This document shows, piece after piece, positions 23,649-32,179 of a stretch of DNA of 32,190 nucleotides. The translations under genes were made by a program, and so were the position numbers. The notes beneath the pieces are model-generated. The model saw nothing but the letters and a program-made list of their open reading frames with translations. It searched no databases and had not been told where the DNA came from. How positions within the stretch are numbered: the stretch's first letter is position 1; the number at the start of each line of letters is the position of its first letter. The DNA is from Nitrospira sp. GTDB taxonomy: Bacteria > Nitrospirota > Nitrospiria > Nitrospirales > Nitrospiraceae. The stretch is taken from positions 1 through 32,190 of the forward strand of contig JAOUMR010000033.1 of the NCBI GenBank assembly GCA_029881435.1. The letters run 5' to 3'.

Positions 23649-24275
23649 ATGCAGGGATTGATGATGAGCGAGAAGAAGGCTTGGAACTCTTTCCTGAGGG
23701 TTAGTGTTGGCATGGCGTGGGTGTGGATCGTCCCATTCTGGACTGTACAAGCTCAAGCGGAGCCTTCCCCTCTACCTGGACAAATAGCGCCTATGAGACA
23801 AGAGGCTATCAAAATCCCCCCCGTTCCTGACATTCCTCGGACGGCGCCGTCTGCCATGGAACTGCCATCCCTGGGTGAAGGTACACAGATGGCTCCTCAG
23901 CTGCCACTGACAGACGGTGTGGCTGGAGTTGGATACGATCCTTCGGGTCGACGCGATCCATTCGCTCCCATCATCCAAGAGCTTCAGCCAGGAAAGGTTG
24001 ATACCACTCTTCCTCCATTGCAACGTGTAACGCTGACCGAGCTCAACCTTATTGCGATTGTGTGGGGAGCATACGGCTACACCGCGATGGTTCAAACTCC
24101 AGAAGGTCATGGGTATACCGTGCGCCGAGGAACAAGGATCGGGCAGAATAGCGGAGTGGTCAGCGCAATTACCGAACGTGGCATTATCGTTCAGGAGCGG
24201 TTCACGGATGTCTATGGCAAGAAGCAGGAGCGAGAGTATGTCAAGCTCCTTCATCCCAAAGAGGGCTCAGAATGA
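23649..24275 (+). CDS. pilP: Type IV pilus assembly protein PilP, apparently not a lipoprotein
   Basis: Encodes 208 aa from ATG 23649, chosen because AAGGGA (23634-23639) is well spaced and it directly follows pilO; the frame is open further upstream inside pilO. PilP links PilNO to PilQ. A hydrophobic segment (about 14-33, ending WTVQAQA) resembles a cleavable signal peptide, then comes a Pro-rich linker (about 38-90), the conserved GRRDPFAP (100-107) and a beta domain with LTELNLIAIVWGAYGYTAMV. Most studied PilP proteins are lipoproteins with a lipobox Cys; this sequence has no Cys at all. The TGA overlaps the pilQ ATG. Confidence 0.9.
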   Translation: MQGLMMSEKKAWNSFLRVSVGMAWVWIVPFWTVQAQAEPSPLPGQIAPMRQEAIKIPPVPDIPRTAPSAMELPSLGEGTQMAPQLPLTDGVAGVGYDPSGRRDPFAPIIQELQPGKVDTTLPPLQRVTLTELNLIAIVWGAYGYTAMVQTPEGHGYTVRRGTRIGQNSGVVSAITERGIIVQERFTDVYGKKQEREYVKLLHPKEGSE

Positions 24276-26251
24276 AACCAATAATCTCTCGCGCGGATAG
24301 GTTCATGACGGCTAGATGCTCCATCAGAGCCTGGGGGCTCGTCTTTTGCGCTCTCATCGTAAGTGCGGAGACTAGAGCTCTTGCCGAAGAGACCGATGCT
24401 GTGAAGCAAATCGACATGACGCAAGCCGGAACGTCTCAAATGCGATTACTCGCTCAAGCTGTGACCGCTATTGAGGTTCGCCCCGAAGCAGATCTGGTGA
24501 CCGTTGTGATCACAGGCGATGGTCAACTATTTCCTGAGGCTAACTTCTTGGACGAATCCCGCTTGGTCATCGATATTCCAGCCGTATCCTCCTCCCTCAG
24601 ACGGTCCGTAATCCGGGCCGACCACTATTTGCTCAAGAAGATTAGAGTGGGGCATCATGCCGATAAGATCCGGCTGGTATTCGATGTTCCAGAACGGCCT
24701 ATCTATTCGCTAGCCCGAGAAGCCAACAAGGTATTGATCACTTTGAAACCGAGTGAACCAAGAGTCCTTTCTGCGATGGCGACGCAAGTTAATGGGGATC
24801 AGAGCGTGGCCATCCTTCCTCGCTCGCGAAAACCGACGTTTGAAGCGAGAGATCATGTGGCCAGAAAGGCGGCACGACTTGTCAGGCCTGCGCAGTCTCA
24901 ATTCAAGATACAGCGAGCTCAGATGACGGAAGAGAGTACTTCAGCAGAGAAAGAGGAGCGATCCGATGACCTTGTCATAGGGAAAACGCGGTTTGTCGGT
25001 CGGCGCATCTCGCTCGATTTTCAACAGGCAGACATCACCAACATTCTGCGATTGATCGCAGAGGTCAGTGGTTTCAACATCGTTGTCGGAGAAGGTGTGA
25101 AGTCGAAGGTGACGATGAAGATGGTGAATGTGCCATGGGATCAGGCGTTGGATATGCTCTTGAAAATGAATGGCCTTGGCATGTTTCGTCAGGGGAGTAT
25201 TGTCTGGGTCGATTCGTTGGCAAATCTTTCTAAGCAGCAGGATGACGAGGCACGGGCCAGAGATTCCAAGACGAAGGCTGAACCGGTGATCGACCGTGTT
25301 TTCTATATCAGGCATATCCCGGCGCAAGAGCTGATGCAATCGCTCAGACTGAATCTGAGCCCGCGCGGCCGAATGCAATTTAATAACGGAAGTAACGCAT
25401 TGGTTGTGCAGGACACGGAATCCAAGTTGGCCGTCATTAAGCAGCTTGTGGATGGGCTGGACCTGGAAGTACCTCAAGTGCAGATTGAAGCGCGCATCGT
25501 ACAGGCGGATACCGTCTATGCCCGCGGGATGGGGATTCAGTGGGGGTTTAAGACCTCACAGTTTAATCCAAGCGATTTCCATTTGATTGGAAACCCTACC
25601 GGGGGGTTTGCGCAAGCTGGCGGAACTGGAGCCACGACCATTGAGAGAAGCTTCTTGGTGAATTTGCCTGCTCAGGTGGGAGGACTGCCAGCTGTGCCAG
25701 GTATCGGTTGGACCTTTGGAAAGCTGGCCGATGGATTTGCTTTGGACATGCGGCTATCAGCCGGCGAATTGCTAGGCTTGACCAAGGTGATCGCCGCTCC
25801 CAAGATCACCACGCTGGACAAACGGGAAGCAAAGATTTCTCAGGGCGAGTCAATTCCATTTCAAACGACATCCTTGCAGGGTACGCAAACAACATTTGTC
25901 GATGCGAACTTGGAGCTAAACGTCACGCCACAGATCACATCACGTGATCCCAAAGAAGAGTTTAAGAGAATTATGATGCGTGTGCGGGCGACTCGCAATG
26001 CCGTTGGTGCTCGGAGTAACCCTGCTGGGCCTAGCATCGATCGACGAGAAGCGACGACCCAAGTGATTGTGAGAGATGGAGAAACAATGGTGATCGGCGG
26101 AGTTTTCGTCGATACGCAATCCAATAATGTGCAAGGTGTTCCGTATCTGTCTCGCATGCCCGTCCTCGGTTGGCTATTCAAGAACAAGTCTGAATCGGTC
26201 GGCAAACAAGAATTGCTTATTTTTCTCACGCCCAGCATCGTCAAGCCTTAG
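24272..26251 (+). CDS. pilQ: Type IV pilus secretin PilQ
   Basis: Encodes 659 aa. PilQ multimers form the outer-membrane pore through which the pilus passes. Order of parts: signal peptide (to about residue 38), one AMIN domain (about 64-160) that binds peptidoglycan, a charged linker (160-240), the N0/STN domain (ISLDFQQADITNILRLIAEV at 246-265), an N1 domain (about 342-398, VFYIRHIPAQELMQSLRLNL) and the secretin core (about 400-655) with VPQVQIEARIVQADTVYARG, AAPKITTLDKREAKISQGES and the ending FKNKSESVGKQELLIFLTPS. A single AMIN domain is common outside gamma-Proteobacteria. It ends the operon and is followed by a terminator. Confidence 0.96.
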   Translation: MKPIISRADRFMTARCSIRAWGLVFCALIVSAETRALAEETDAVKQIDMTQAGTSQMRLLAQAVTAIEVRPEADLVTVVITGDGQLFPEANFLDESRLVIDIPAVSSSLRRSVIRADHYLLKKIRVGHHADKIRLVFDVPERPIYSLAREANKVLITLKPSEPRVLSAMATQVNGDQSVAILPRSRKPTFEARDHVARKAARLVRPAQSQFKIQRAQMTEESTSAEKEERSDDLVIGKTRFVGRRISLDFQQADITNILRLIAEVSGFNIVVGEGVKSKVTMKMVNVPWDQALDMLLKMNGLGMFRQGSIVWVDSLANLSKQQDDEARARDSKTKAEPVIDRVFYIRHIPAQELMQSLRLNLSPRGRMQFNNGSNALVVQDTESKLAVIKQLVDGLDLEVPQVQIEARIVQADTVYARGMGIQWGFKTSQFNPSDFHLIGNPTGGFAQAGGTGATTIERSFLVNLPAQVGGLPAVPGIGWTFGKLADGFALDMRLSAGELLGLTKVIAAPKITTLDKREAKISQGESIPFQTTSLQGTQTTFVDANLELNVTPQITSRDPKEEFKRIMMRVRATRNAVGARSNPAGPSIDRREATTQVIVRDGETMVIGGVFVDTQSNNVQGVPYLSRMPVLGWLFKNKSESVGKQELLIFLTPSIVKP

Positions 26252-26277
26252 CACCCACTCAGTGGGGTATGACCGAA

Positions 26278-26318
26278 AAAAGCGTGGTGACGCCAACCAG
26301 CGTCACCACGCTTTTCTA
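26278..26318 (+). terminator. Strong Rho-independent terminator after pilQ
   Basis: AAAAGCGTGGTGACGC (26278-26293) pairs perfectly with GCGTCACCACGCTTTT (26300-26315) around a 6-nt loop, and T-rich sequence (TTTTCTATTTC) follows. A-rich sequence ahead makes it likely to work in both directions. It starts 26 nt after the pilQ stop and separates the pilus operon from aroB. Confidence 0.93.
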
Positions 26319-26404
26319 TTTCGTAGCGACCACTGCCATGATCTTTCAGGGTTTGGGTAGTCTCTCCAATGAAAGTGGCGATGATTTTAGTTTTGTCTGG
26401 GCTG

Positions 26405-26413
26405 TGTTACGAT
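26405..26413 (+). promoter_or_regulatory. Possible extended -10 promoter element for aroB
   Basis: TGTTACGAT (26405-26413) is an extended -10 with the same TACGAT hexamer as the lptC promoter. The sequence 17 nt upstream (TTTTAG) is a poor -35. It lies 83 nt before aroB in a 245-nt gap after the pilQ terminator, where a promoter is required. No other gene is supported in that gap. Confidence 0.35.
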
Positions 26414-26496
26414 GCAGCGCCTTGAGCATCACGTGTATGGTGGCAGCACAGGAGTGATATGAACTCCTGTCCCTCCGTTCTCTGCATGGTTATGAG

Positions 26497-27594
26497 ATGA
26501 CTCCGATCTTCACGGTTCCGGTATCGCTAGCCGAACGAAGTTACGAAATTACTATCCGTGCGGGATTGTTGGAGAAGCTCGGGAGCGAGCTGAAGCGCCG
26601 CGCCGTCAAAGGAAAGGTCGCAGTCGTAACTGATCGGCGAGTGGCGCGGCATTACCTAAAAAATGTGTCAGAAACAATCAAGAGGCACGGAATTGAGCCG
26701 GTTCCGATCATTCTGGCTCCGGGTGAACGTTCCAAAACATTGAAGACAGTGGAGTCCGTGCTCGATGTCTTGGCGCGTCATCGATTTGAACGCTCCTCTC
26801 TGTTGCTCGCACTGGGAGGAGGAGTCGTCGGCGATATCGCAGGGTTTGCAGCGTCGATCTACCAGCGCGGTATGTCCTATATCCAAGTGCCGACGACTCT
26901 TGTCGCTCAAGTAGATTCCAGTGTCGGAGGAAAGACAGGAGTCGACCATCGGCTGGGTAAGAACCTGATTGGATCATTTTTTCAACCGCGTGCTGTGTTG
27001 ATAGATCCATTGGTCCTCCGAACCCTGCCCACGCGTGAATGGGTCGCTGGCCTGGCTGAAGTGATTAAGTACGGCATCATCGCAGACGAGTCGTTCTTTT
27101 TCTATCTGCAGCGGTACATGCCTGATCTTCTGAACCAAGTGCCCAGAGTTGTTTCGACGGTGGTGAAACGATCGTGCGAGATCAAAGCCGAGGTTGTTTC
27201 AGCGGATGAGCGCGAGTCCGATCGGAGACGAATTCTCAACTATGGCCATACCATTGGGCATGCGCTTGAAGCATTGAGCGGCTATCAGTCGCTGGTCCAC
27301 GGAGAGGCGGTCGGAATCGGGCTGGTGCAGGAAGCTGATCTTGCCTGTTTTCAGGGCTGGTGTAGCCATGAAGTCGTTGAAGGAATTCGACGCATCGTGA
27401 AAGCAGCGGGGCTAAACGACAACATGCCTCGTCGGTGGACACCTTCAAAGATATGGAAGGCGATGCTTCATGACAAAAAAGTTGCAGGAGGGCGGGTCAT
27501 CGGAGTATGGCCCTCACGCATTGGGGAGGTCCGCATGGCCCCATTAGAAGAGCCGGTATTCAATCGGTGGCATGCTGCATCTCAAACAATATGA
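26497..27594 (+). CDS. aroB: 3-dehydroquinate synthase
   Basis: Encodes 365 aa, the normal size. It converts DAHP to 3-dehydroquinate, the second step of the shikimate pathway, using NAD+ and a divalent metal. The NAD-binding motif GGGVVGDIAGFAAS is at 107-120, and QVPTTLVAQVDSSVGGKTGV is at 130-149. The metal ligands E188 (LAEVIKYG), H251 (NYGHTIGHALE) and H268 (VHGEAVGIGL) are in the expected spacing. The ATG at 26497 lacks a strong ribosome binding site. In many Proteobacteria aroK sits between pilQ and aroB; here aroK is absent. Confidence 0.96.
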   Translation: MTPIFTVPVSLAERSYEITIRAGLLEKLGSELKRRAVKGKVAVVTDRRVARHYLKNVSETIKRHGIEPVPIILAPGERSKTLKTVESVLDVLARHRFERSSLLLALGGGVVGDIAGFAASIYQRGMSYIQVPTTLVAQVDSSVGGKTGVDHRLGKNLIGSFFQPRAVLIDPLVLRTLPTREWVAGLAEVIKYGIIADESFFFYLQRYMPDLLNQVPRVVSTVVKRSCEIKAEVVSADERESDRRRILNYGHTIGHALEALSGYQSLVHGEAVGIGLVQEADLACFQGWCSHEVVEGIRRIVKAAGLNDNMPRRWTPSKIWKAMLHDKKVAGGRVIGVWPSRIGEVRMAPLEEPVFNRWHAASQTI

Positions 27595-27617
27595 CTCAGG
27601 CATGGATCGTTCTGTAA

Positions 27618-27636
27618 GGTTCCTCGGTGAGGAATC
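27618..27636 (+). repeat. Hairpin between aroB and nadE
   Basis: GGTTCCTC (27618-27625) pairs with GAGGAATC (27629-27636), with one G-T pair, around a GGT loop. No T run follows, so it is unlikely to terminate transcription. The aroB-nadE gap is 117 nt with no clear promoter, so read-through from aroB to nadE is plausible. Confidence 0.3.
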
Positions 27637-27711
27637 ACGTCGCGGAAAGTGGGTCTTTCTCTTCCGTCATGGTCGGCTTCCGGTGTGGTAACCCAGTTAG
27701 GCTAGCGTGGG

Positions 27712-29490
27712 ATGAGAGTGCTACGAATCGCCATGGCACAGATGAACCCGACCGTCGGGGATCTGAACGGGAATGTCCATCGTATCGTGGAATGGATCGG
27801 CGAGGCGCGAAAATCCCAAGCGGACTTGATCGCCTTTCCCGAACTCGCCATTACCGGCTACCTTCCTGAAGACCTTCTCTTCAAACGGCAGTTTGTGAAC
27901 GATAATTTACGCGCGTTGAAGGAGGTTGTCCGAGCCTGTCGCGGTTTGGTTGCTGTCGTAGGGTATGTGGCACGAAGTGGTCAAGCCCAGCCAAAAGTCT
28001 TGCAGCTGTCGAGTGACGCACGCGGTCGGCAGCCGCTCTATAATGCCGCGGCGCTGATTGCTAATTGCCGCATAGTCGGAAACTGTCACAAAGGGTATGT
28101 GCCGAGGAATGGGGATGAACGCCGATATTTTCGATCCGGCCAACAGCCTCCATTGCTCGTGATCAATGGCCTGACGATCGGTGTATCCATCGGCGAAGAC
28201 CTGTGGTGTTCAGAAGAGTCTGTCCGAGCACAAGTGGCGGCTGGGGCTGAAGTGATGATCAACCTCAATGCTTCTCCGTTCCAGATCGGGAAAAGTCGTT
28301 CACGGGAGAGATTTCTGAGGACCTGGGCACGTAAGAACGGAGTAATTGCCGCCGTTGTGAATATGATCGGAGGCCACGATGAGTCGGTCTTCGATGGGAA
28401 TAGCCTCATCCTCGATCAATCAGGCCAAGTGATTGCGCGTGGTCGTGCCTTCAAGGAGGAGTTGCTGATGGCTGATGTGAGTCTTGCTGCCGTCCGACAC
28501 AGAGATGGAGCCAGTGGGCGGACATCGAGATTGCCAAGAAAAACTGTCTCGACCGTTGAGCGCCTTCTGGTGAAGCTTCCGTCAACGAAGGGGGCGCGGG
28601 TTCACATTATGTCGAGAGTGGCTGAGCCTCTGAAGGAGGTCGAGGAAATCTATCAGGCCCTGGTTCTTGCGGTGAAAGATTATGTCCGGAAAAATGGATT
28701 CACGCGAGTGGTGATTGGGGTGAGTGGCGGAGTCGATTCCGCATTGACGGCAGTGATTGCCGCGGATGCACTTGGGGTAACGAACGTACTCGGGATTTTC
28801 ATGCCGTCTCCCTATACGTCCCATGAAAGCGAAGCAGATGCGAGAGAGCTTGTGCAGAACCTCGGCATCCAGTTGAACGTCATCCCGATTGCCTCAACAT
28901 TCGAATCCTATCGACAGTTGCTAGCCCCGGCCTTCGGTGAGCGCTCAACGGATCTGACGGAGGAGAACCTTCAGGCTCGAATCCGAGGCAATCTCCTCAT
29001 GGCGATGTCCAATAAGATGGGACATCTAGTGTTGACCACCGGGAACAAGAGCGAGCTGAGTGTGGGGTACTCGACGCTGTATGGCGATATGGCTGGCGGG
29101 TTTGCCGTCATCAAGGATGTGTCGAAGACGATGGTGTATGAGTTGGCAAGGTTCCGCAATGCCCAAGGCCCATCTCCAGTCATCCCAATACGTACATTGG
29201 ACCGACCGCCGACCGCTGAACTCAAACCTGATCAAAAAGACGAAGATACATTGCCGCCATACAGGGTTCTCGACCCTATCCTTCAGGCCTATGTGGAGGA
29301 AGATCACTCGGTCGATGAGATTGTCGCGGCGGGGTTCGATCGAGCGACCGTCGCTCGTGTGGTGCGGATGGTCGATAACAGTGAGTTTAAGCGTCGGCAG
29401 GCACCCATCGGTGTCAAGATCACTCCTCGTGCCTTTGGGAAAGATCGTCTGATGCCGATCACGAACGGGTACCGCAGCATCGAAGAGTAG
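27712..29490 (+). CDS. nadE: Two-domain NAD+ synthetase with altered glutaminase site
   Basis: Encodes 592 aa: an N-terminal nitrilase-fold glutaminase domain (about 1-265) fused to an NAD+ synthetase domain (about 310-592), the last step of NAD+ synthesis from deamido-NAD+. In the synthetase part the ATP motif SGGVDS (338-343) and TTGNKSELSVGYSTLYGDMA are intact. In the glutaminase part E44 (FPELAITGY) and K127 remain, but the nucleophile motif, normally ICED, reads SIGEDLW with Gly161 in the Cys position, and the segment after K127 is shorter than usual. It is therefore probably an ammonia-dependent enzyme that keeps the old fold. The ATG at 27712 has only a weak ribosome binding site. Confidence 0.93.
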   Translation: MRVLRIAMAQMNPTVGDLNGNVHRIVEWIGEARKSQADLIAFPELAITGYLPEDLLFKRQFVNDNLRALKEVVRACRGLVAVVGYVARSGQAQPKVLQLSSDARGRQPLYNAAALIANCRIVGNCHKGYVPRNGDERRYFRSGQQPPLLVINGLTIGVSIGEDLWCSEESVRAQVAAGAEVMINLNASPFQIGKSRSRERFLRTWARKNGVIAAVVNMIGGHDESVFDGNSLILDQSGQVIARGRAFKEELLMADVSLAAVRHRDGASGRTSRLPRKTVSTVERLLVKLPSTKGARVHIMSRVAEPLKEVEEIYQALVLAVKDYVRKNGFTRVVIGVSGGVDSALTAVIAADALGVTNVLGIFMPSPYTSHESEADARELVQNLGIQLNVIPIASTFESYRQLLAPAFGERSTDLTEENLQARIRGNLLMAMSNKMGHLVLTTGNKSELSVGYSTLYGDMAGGFAVIKDVSKTMVYELARFRNAQGPSPVIPIRTLDRPPTAELKPDQKDEDTLPPYRVLDPILQAYVEEDHSVDEIVAAGFDRATVARVVRMVDNSEFKRRQAPIGVKITPRAFGKDRLMPITNGYRSIEE

Positions 29491-29613
29491 TTGTTCGTGG
29501 GAATAAGGATACGCCCCTCCCCTCCTCATTCCTGGGTTGTAAGAGCCGCAAGCTACGGATTCTGATCAGCCAAGAATTTGCTGAATTTTGCAGACTTCTC
29601 GCTATTTTGGCCA

Positions 29614-29642
29614 TTGAGAGACGGAAAAGGATGGGCTATGAT
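29614..29642 (+). promoter_or_regulatory. Sigma70 promoter for glnB-glnA
   Basis: TTGAGA (29614-29619), a 17-nt spacer and TATGAT (29637-29642) match the consensus at five of six positions in each box. Transcription should begin near 29649, giving a leader of about 110 nt before glnB. The rest of the 272-nt gap (29491-29762) holds no gene I can support and no intrinsic terminator after nadE. I looked for a sigma54 GG-N10-GC element in the gap and found none. Confidence 0.6.
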
Positions 29643-29738
29643 GATCCCCCTCCGAGCCCAAGGTGGATGGGAGCAGGATCAGAGCCTGTGGTGTTCTGAA
29701 AGACTTGGGGTAGTGGGTAGTCGTATCGAGTTCTGTAA

Positions 29739-30101
<363 letters not shown>

Positions 30102-30114
30102 CGCGAAGGATTCA

Positions 30115-30134
30115 CACAATGGCAGATCATTGTG
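30115..30134 (+). promoter_or_regulatory. Inverted repeat between glnB and glnA
   Basis: CACAATG (30115-30121) and CATTGTG (30128-30134) form a perfect 7-bp dyad with a 6-nt centre (GCAGAT), 25 nt before the glnA ATG. It could be an operator for a dimeric regulator or an mRNA hairpin that sets the glnA to glnB ratio. Its function is unknown. Confidence 0.4.
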
Positions 30135-30159
30135 AAGGATCTCTCAAAGGAGGACGGGA

Positions 30160-31569
30160 ATGAATGTGCGCGAGGTGTTGGAGTTCGCCAAGAAGCATAG
30201 GGTGCGGATGGTAGACCTGAAATTCGTCGACCTGCCGGGTGTGTGGCAGCACATGACCATCCCTCTGAGTGAACTGACAGAAACCCTATTCAAGGACGGT
30301 TCCGGCCTCGATGGATCATCAATTCGTGGCTGGAAGGCCATTAACAACAGCGACTTGTTGGTGGTTCCCGATCCTGAGACGGCCTGCTTGGATCCCTTTA
30401 CGGCAGTCCCGACGCTCAGCCTGGCCGGCAATGTTGTGGATCCGATCTCACGAGAAAATTACGAGCGCGATCCTCGATTTATCGCGCAGAAGGCGGAGAA
30501 ATATCTCCAGAATACAAAAATTGGGGATAGCTCGTTCTGGGGACCGGAGGCGGAATTTTTCATCTTTGATCACGCCCGGTACGACCAAACCAGCCATAGC
30601 GGCTTCTACTATGTGGATTCCGAAGAAGGCGCATGGAACATGGGGCAAGAGGGCATCAACTTGGGCGGTAAGGTCCGCCATAAACAAGGATATTTCCCCG
30701 TCGCGCCAGCCGACACGCAACAGGATATCCGGAGTGAAATGGTCCTTGAAATGGAAAAGGTCGGCATCGTGGTGGAAAAGCATCATCACGAGACGGCTTC
30801 GGCCGGACAGGCCGAAATCGACATTCGTTTTGATTCTCTCGTGCGAACCGCGGACAAGATGATGATGTACAAGTACATCGTGAAAAACGTGGCTCGTCGA
30901 CACGGGAAGACGGCGACGTTCATGCCGAAGCCGCTGTTCAGCGATGCCGGGTCCGGCATGCACACTCATCAGAGCATTTGGAAGGATGGGAAGCCGCTCT
31001 TTGCCGGGAAGGACTATGCCGGCATCTCGCAGATGTGTTTGTATTATATCGGAGGCATTCTCAAACATGCGCCGGCGCTGGCCGCGTTTACGAATCCGAC
31101 GACGAACTCCTACAAGCGCATCACGCCGGGATTTGAAGCACCGGTTCTCCTCGCCTATTCCAGCCGGAATCGATCGGCCGGTGTCCGTATTCCGATGTAT
31201 TCTCCCAGTCCGAAGGCCAAGCGCATTGAAGTGCGGTTTCCTGACCCCTCATGCAATCCGTACTTGGCGTTCTCCGCGATGCTCATGGCGGGCCTGGACG
31301 GCATTCAGAACAAGATCAACCCCGGTGAGCCGGCGGAAAAGGACCTCTATGATCTTGATCCAAAAGAGGCCGCCAGCATCCCCACGATGCCTGGGAGTCT
31401 TGATGAAGCGATCAGTAGTCTAGAGAAAGATCATCAGTTTCTGCTCAAGGGAGAGGTATTTACCGAAGATCTGATCGAGGCCTGGATCGGCTATAAGCGA
31501 ACCAAGGAAATTGATCAGATGCGCCTTCGACCGCATCCCTATGAGTTTTTCTTATATTACGATGTCTAG
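30160..31569 (+). CDS. glnA: Glutamine synthetase, type I
   Basis: Encodes 469 aa, the usual size of GSI. It makes glutamine from glutamate, ammonia and ATP as a dodecamer. Recognisable sites: DGSSIRGW (51-58), metal-binding GPEAEFFIF (128-136), the [14 protein letters not shown] region (208-221), MHTHQSIW (267-274), [17 protein letters not shown] (312-328) and [11 protein letters not shown] (335-345). Tyr397 in DLYDLDP is in the place adenylylated by GlnE, which with the length points to the GSI-beta type. The ATG follows AAAGGAGGA (30145-30153). glnB lies 58 nt upstream, so the two are very likely co-transcribed. Confidence 0.97.
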   Translation: MNVREVLEFAKKHRVRMVDLKFVDLPGVWQHMTIPLSELTETLFKDGSGLDGSSIRGWKAINNSDLLVVPDPETACLDPFTAVPTLSLAGNVVDPISRENYERDPRFIAQKAEKYLQNTKIGDSSFWGPEAEFFIFDHARYDQTSHSGFYYVDSEEGAWNMGQEGINLGGKVRHKQGYFPVAPADTQQDIRSEMVLEMEKVGIVVEKHHHETASAGQAEIDIRFDSLVRTADKMMMYKYIVKNVARRHGKTATFMPKPLFSDAGSGMHTHQSIWKDGKPLFAGKDYAGISQMCLYYIGGILKHAPALAAFTNPTTNSYKRITPGFEAPVLLAYSSRNRSAGVRIPMYSPSPKAKRIEVRFPDPSCNPYLAFSAMLMAGLDGIQNKINPGEPAEKDLYDLDPKEAASIPTMPGSLDEAISSLEKDHQFLLKGEVFTEDLIEAWIGYKRTKEIDQMRLRPHPYEFFLYYDV

Positions 31570-31610
31570 ATTGATGGGATGATTGGGCCGCTGCACACGC
31601 GTTCAAAACG

Positions 31611-32000
31611 CTAGCGCGTCTCGCAAGCGGTTTTCGAGAGGGCATGATCGGCGCTGTGCACCTCAATCACCTGCCAGCTACCATTTTTGATGTAGCCGGC
31701 GGTGGATCGACCGGTGCCCATCTGTCGAGAAAACTCTATGACCTGAAGCACGCGAACGCGCGATCCCTCACAGTCAAATTCCTTATGTGTCTTGGTAGAT
31801 AAGAATCGTGTCGTGCTGTTCCACTTGATGTCAGTTAACTGCCACAGCGTCGCCTGCCCGCCTTCTCGTTGAATCGTGCTTGGATCGAAGTACACCGTTT
31901 CGAGACCGGTCGGCTGATACTGTTTCTCGAGGGCGACCCATCCCGCAGACACCGGGTCATAACTGAACATAAACAAGACGACGAGGAGCAGGCGTTTCAT
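31611..32000 (-). CDS. Small secreted protein, surface-adhesin E-like
   Basis: Encodes 129 aa on the minus strand, convergent with glnA (41 nt between stops). A signal peptide is clear: MKRLLLVVLFMFSYDPVSA followed by the mature start GWVALEK. The mature part has VYFDPSTIQREGGQATLWQL, FLSTKTHKEFDCEGSRVRVL and GTGRSTAGYIKNGSWQ, with two cysteines (in EFDCEG and KTACETR) that could form a disulfide. The W...D-P-S-I-R...V-W-x-L-T-D and F-D-C pattern resembles the surface-adhesin protein E family of small periplasmic or surface proteins of unknown function in most bacteria. It is a family resemblance from memory; no adhesive role is claimed. TAGG precedes the ATG by 6 nt. Confidence 0.75.
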   Translation of the reverse strand: MKRLLLVVLFMFSYDPVSAGWVALEKQYQPTGLETVYFDPSTIQREGGQATLWQLTDIKWNSTTRFLSTKTHKEFDCEGSRVRVLQVIEFSRQMGTGRSTAGYIKNGSWQVIEVHSADHALSKTACETR

Positions 32001-32053
32001 GGTGGCCTAACCTATGAGAGATCTGTTCTAAAACCCAGATTGAATGGAATAAG

Positions 32054-32112
32054 GGCCAACAGCAAAAAAATCAAGCCATAAAATTCTGGTGCTGTTAGCC
32101 TGAGAAAGGCTA
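32054..32112. repeat. Overlapping inverted repeats in the last intergenic region
   Basis: GGCCAACAGCA (32054-32064) and TGCTGTTAGCC (32090-32100) pair over 11 positions with one mismatch. TAGCC (32096-32100) can instead pair with GGCTA (32108-32112). The two structures exclude each other. They lie between the divergent starts of the secreted-protein gene and the next + strand gene. No T run follows on the + strand. Confidence 0.3.
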
Positions 32113-32124
32113 CCCCTGGCCCTC

Positions 32125-32153
32125 TTGAGCCACGTGCCGGCTTAGGGTATTCT
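32125..32153 (+). promoter_or_regulatory. Candidate sigma70 promoter for the gene at the right edge
   Basis: TTGAGC (32125-32130), a 17-nt spacer and TATTCT (32148-32153) match four of six positions in each box. Start of transcription near 32160 would give a 20-nt leader before the ATG at 32180. Position makes it plausible; box quality is modest. Confidence 0.4.
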
Positions 32154-32179
32154 CGCGGTCATAACCTAGGAGGGATACC

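Noticed and set aside
26254..26266. CCCACT-C-AGTGGG palindrome after pilQ
   Set aside because: One-base loop and short stem; the strong terminator just downstream explains the end of the operon.
26269..26457. 62-aa + strand frame after pilQ
   Set aside because: Its first third is the two arms of the pilQ terminator; the rest is low in any recognisable protein pattern.
30120..30135. TGGCAG...TTGTG as a sigma54 -24/-12 promoter for glnA
   Set aside because: Spacing is one base short and the -12 GC is not present, so the GG-N10-GC rule fails even though rpoN is in the window.
31597..31622. Small inverted repeats (GCGTT-CAA-AACGC) as a terminator between glnA and the minus-strand gene
   Set aside because: The stem is only 5 bp and no T run follows on either strand.
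32040..32090. Minus-strand promoter (TTGATT-N16-TATTCC, read on the reverse strand) for the secreted-protein gene
   Set aside because: Only four and three consensus matches; too weak to list, although some promoter must lie in this stretch.
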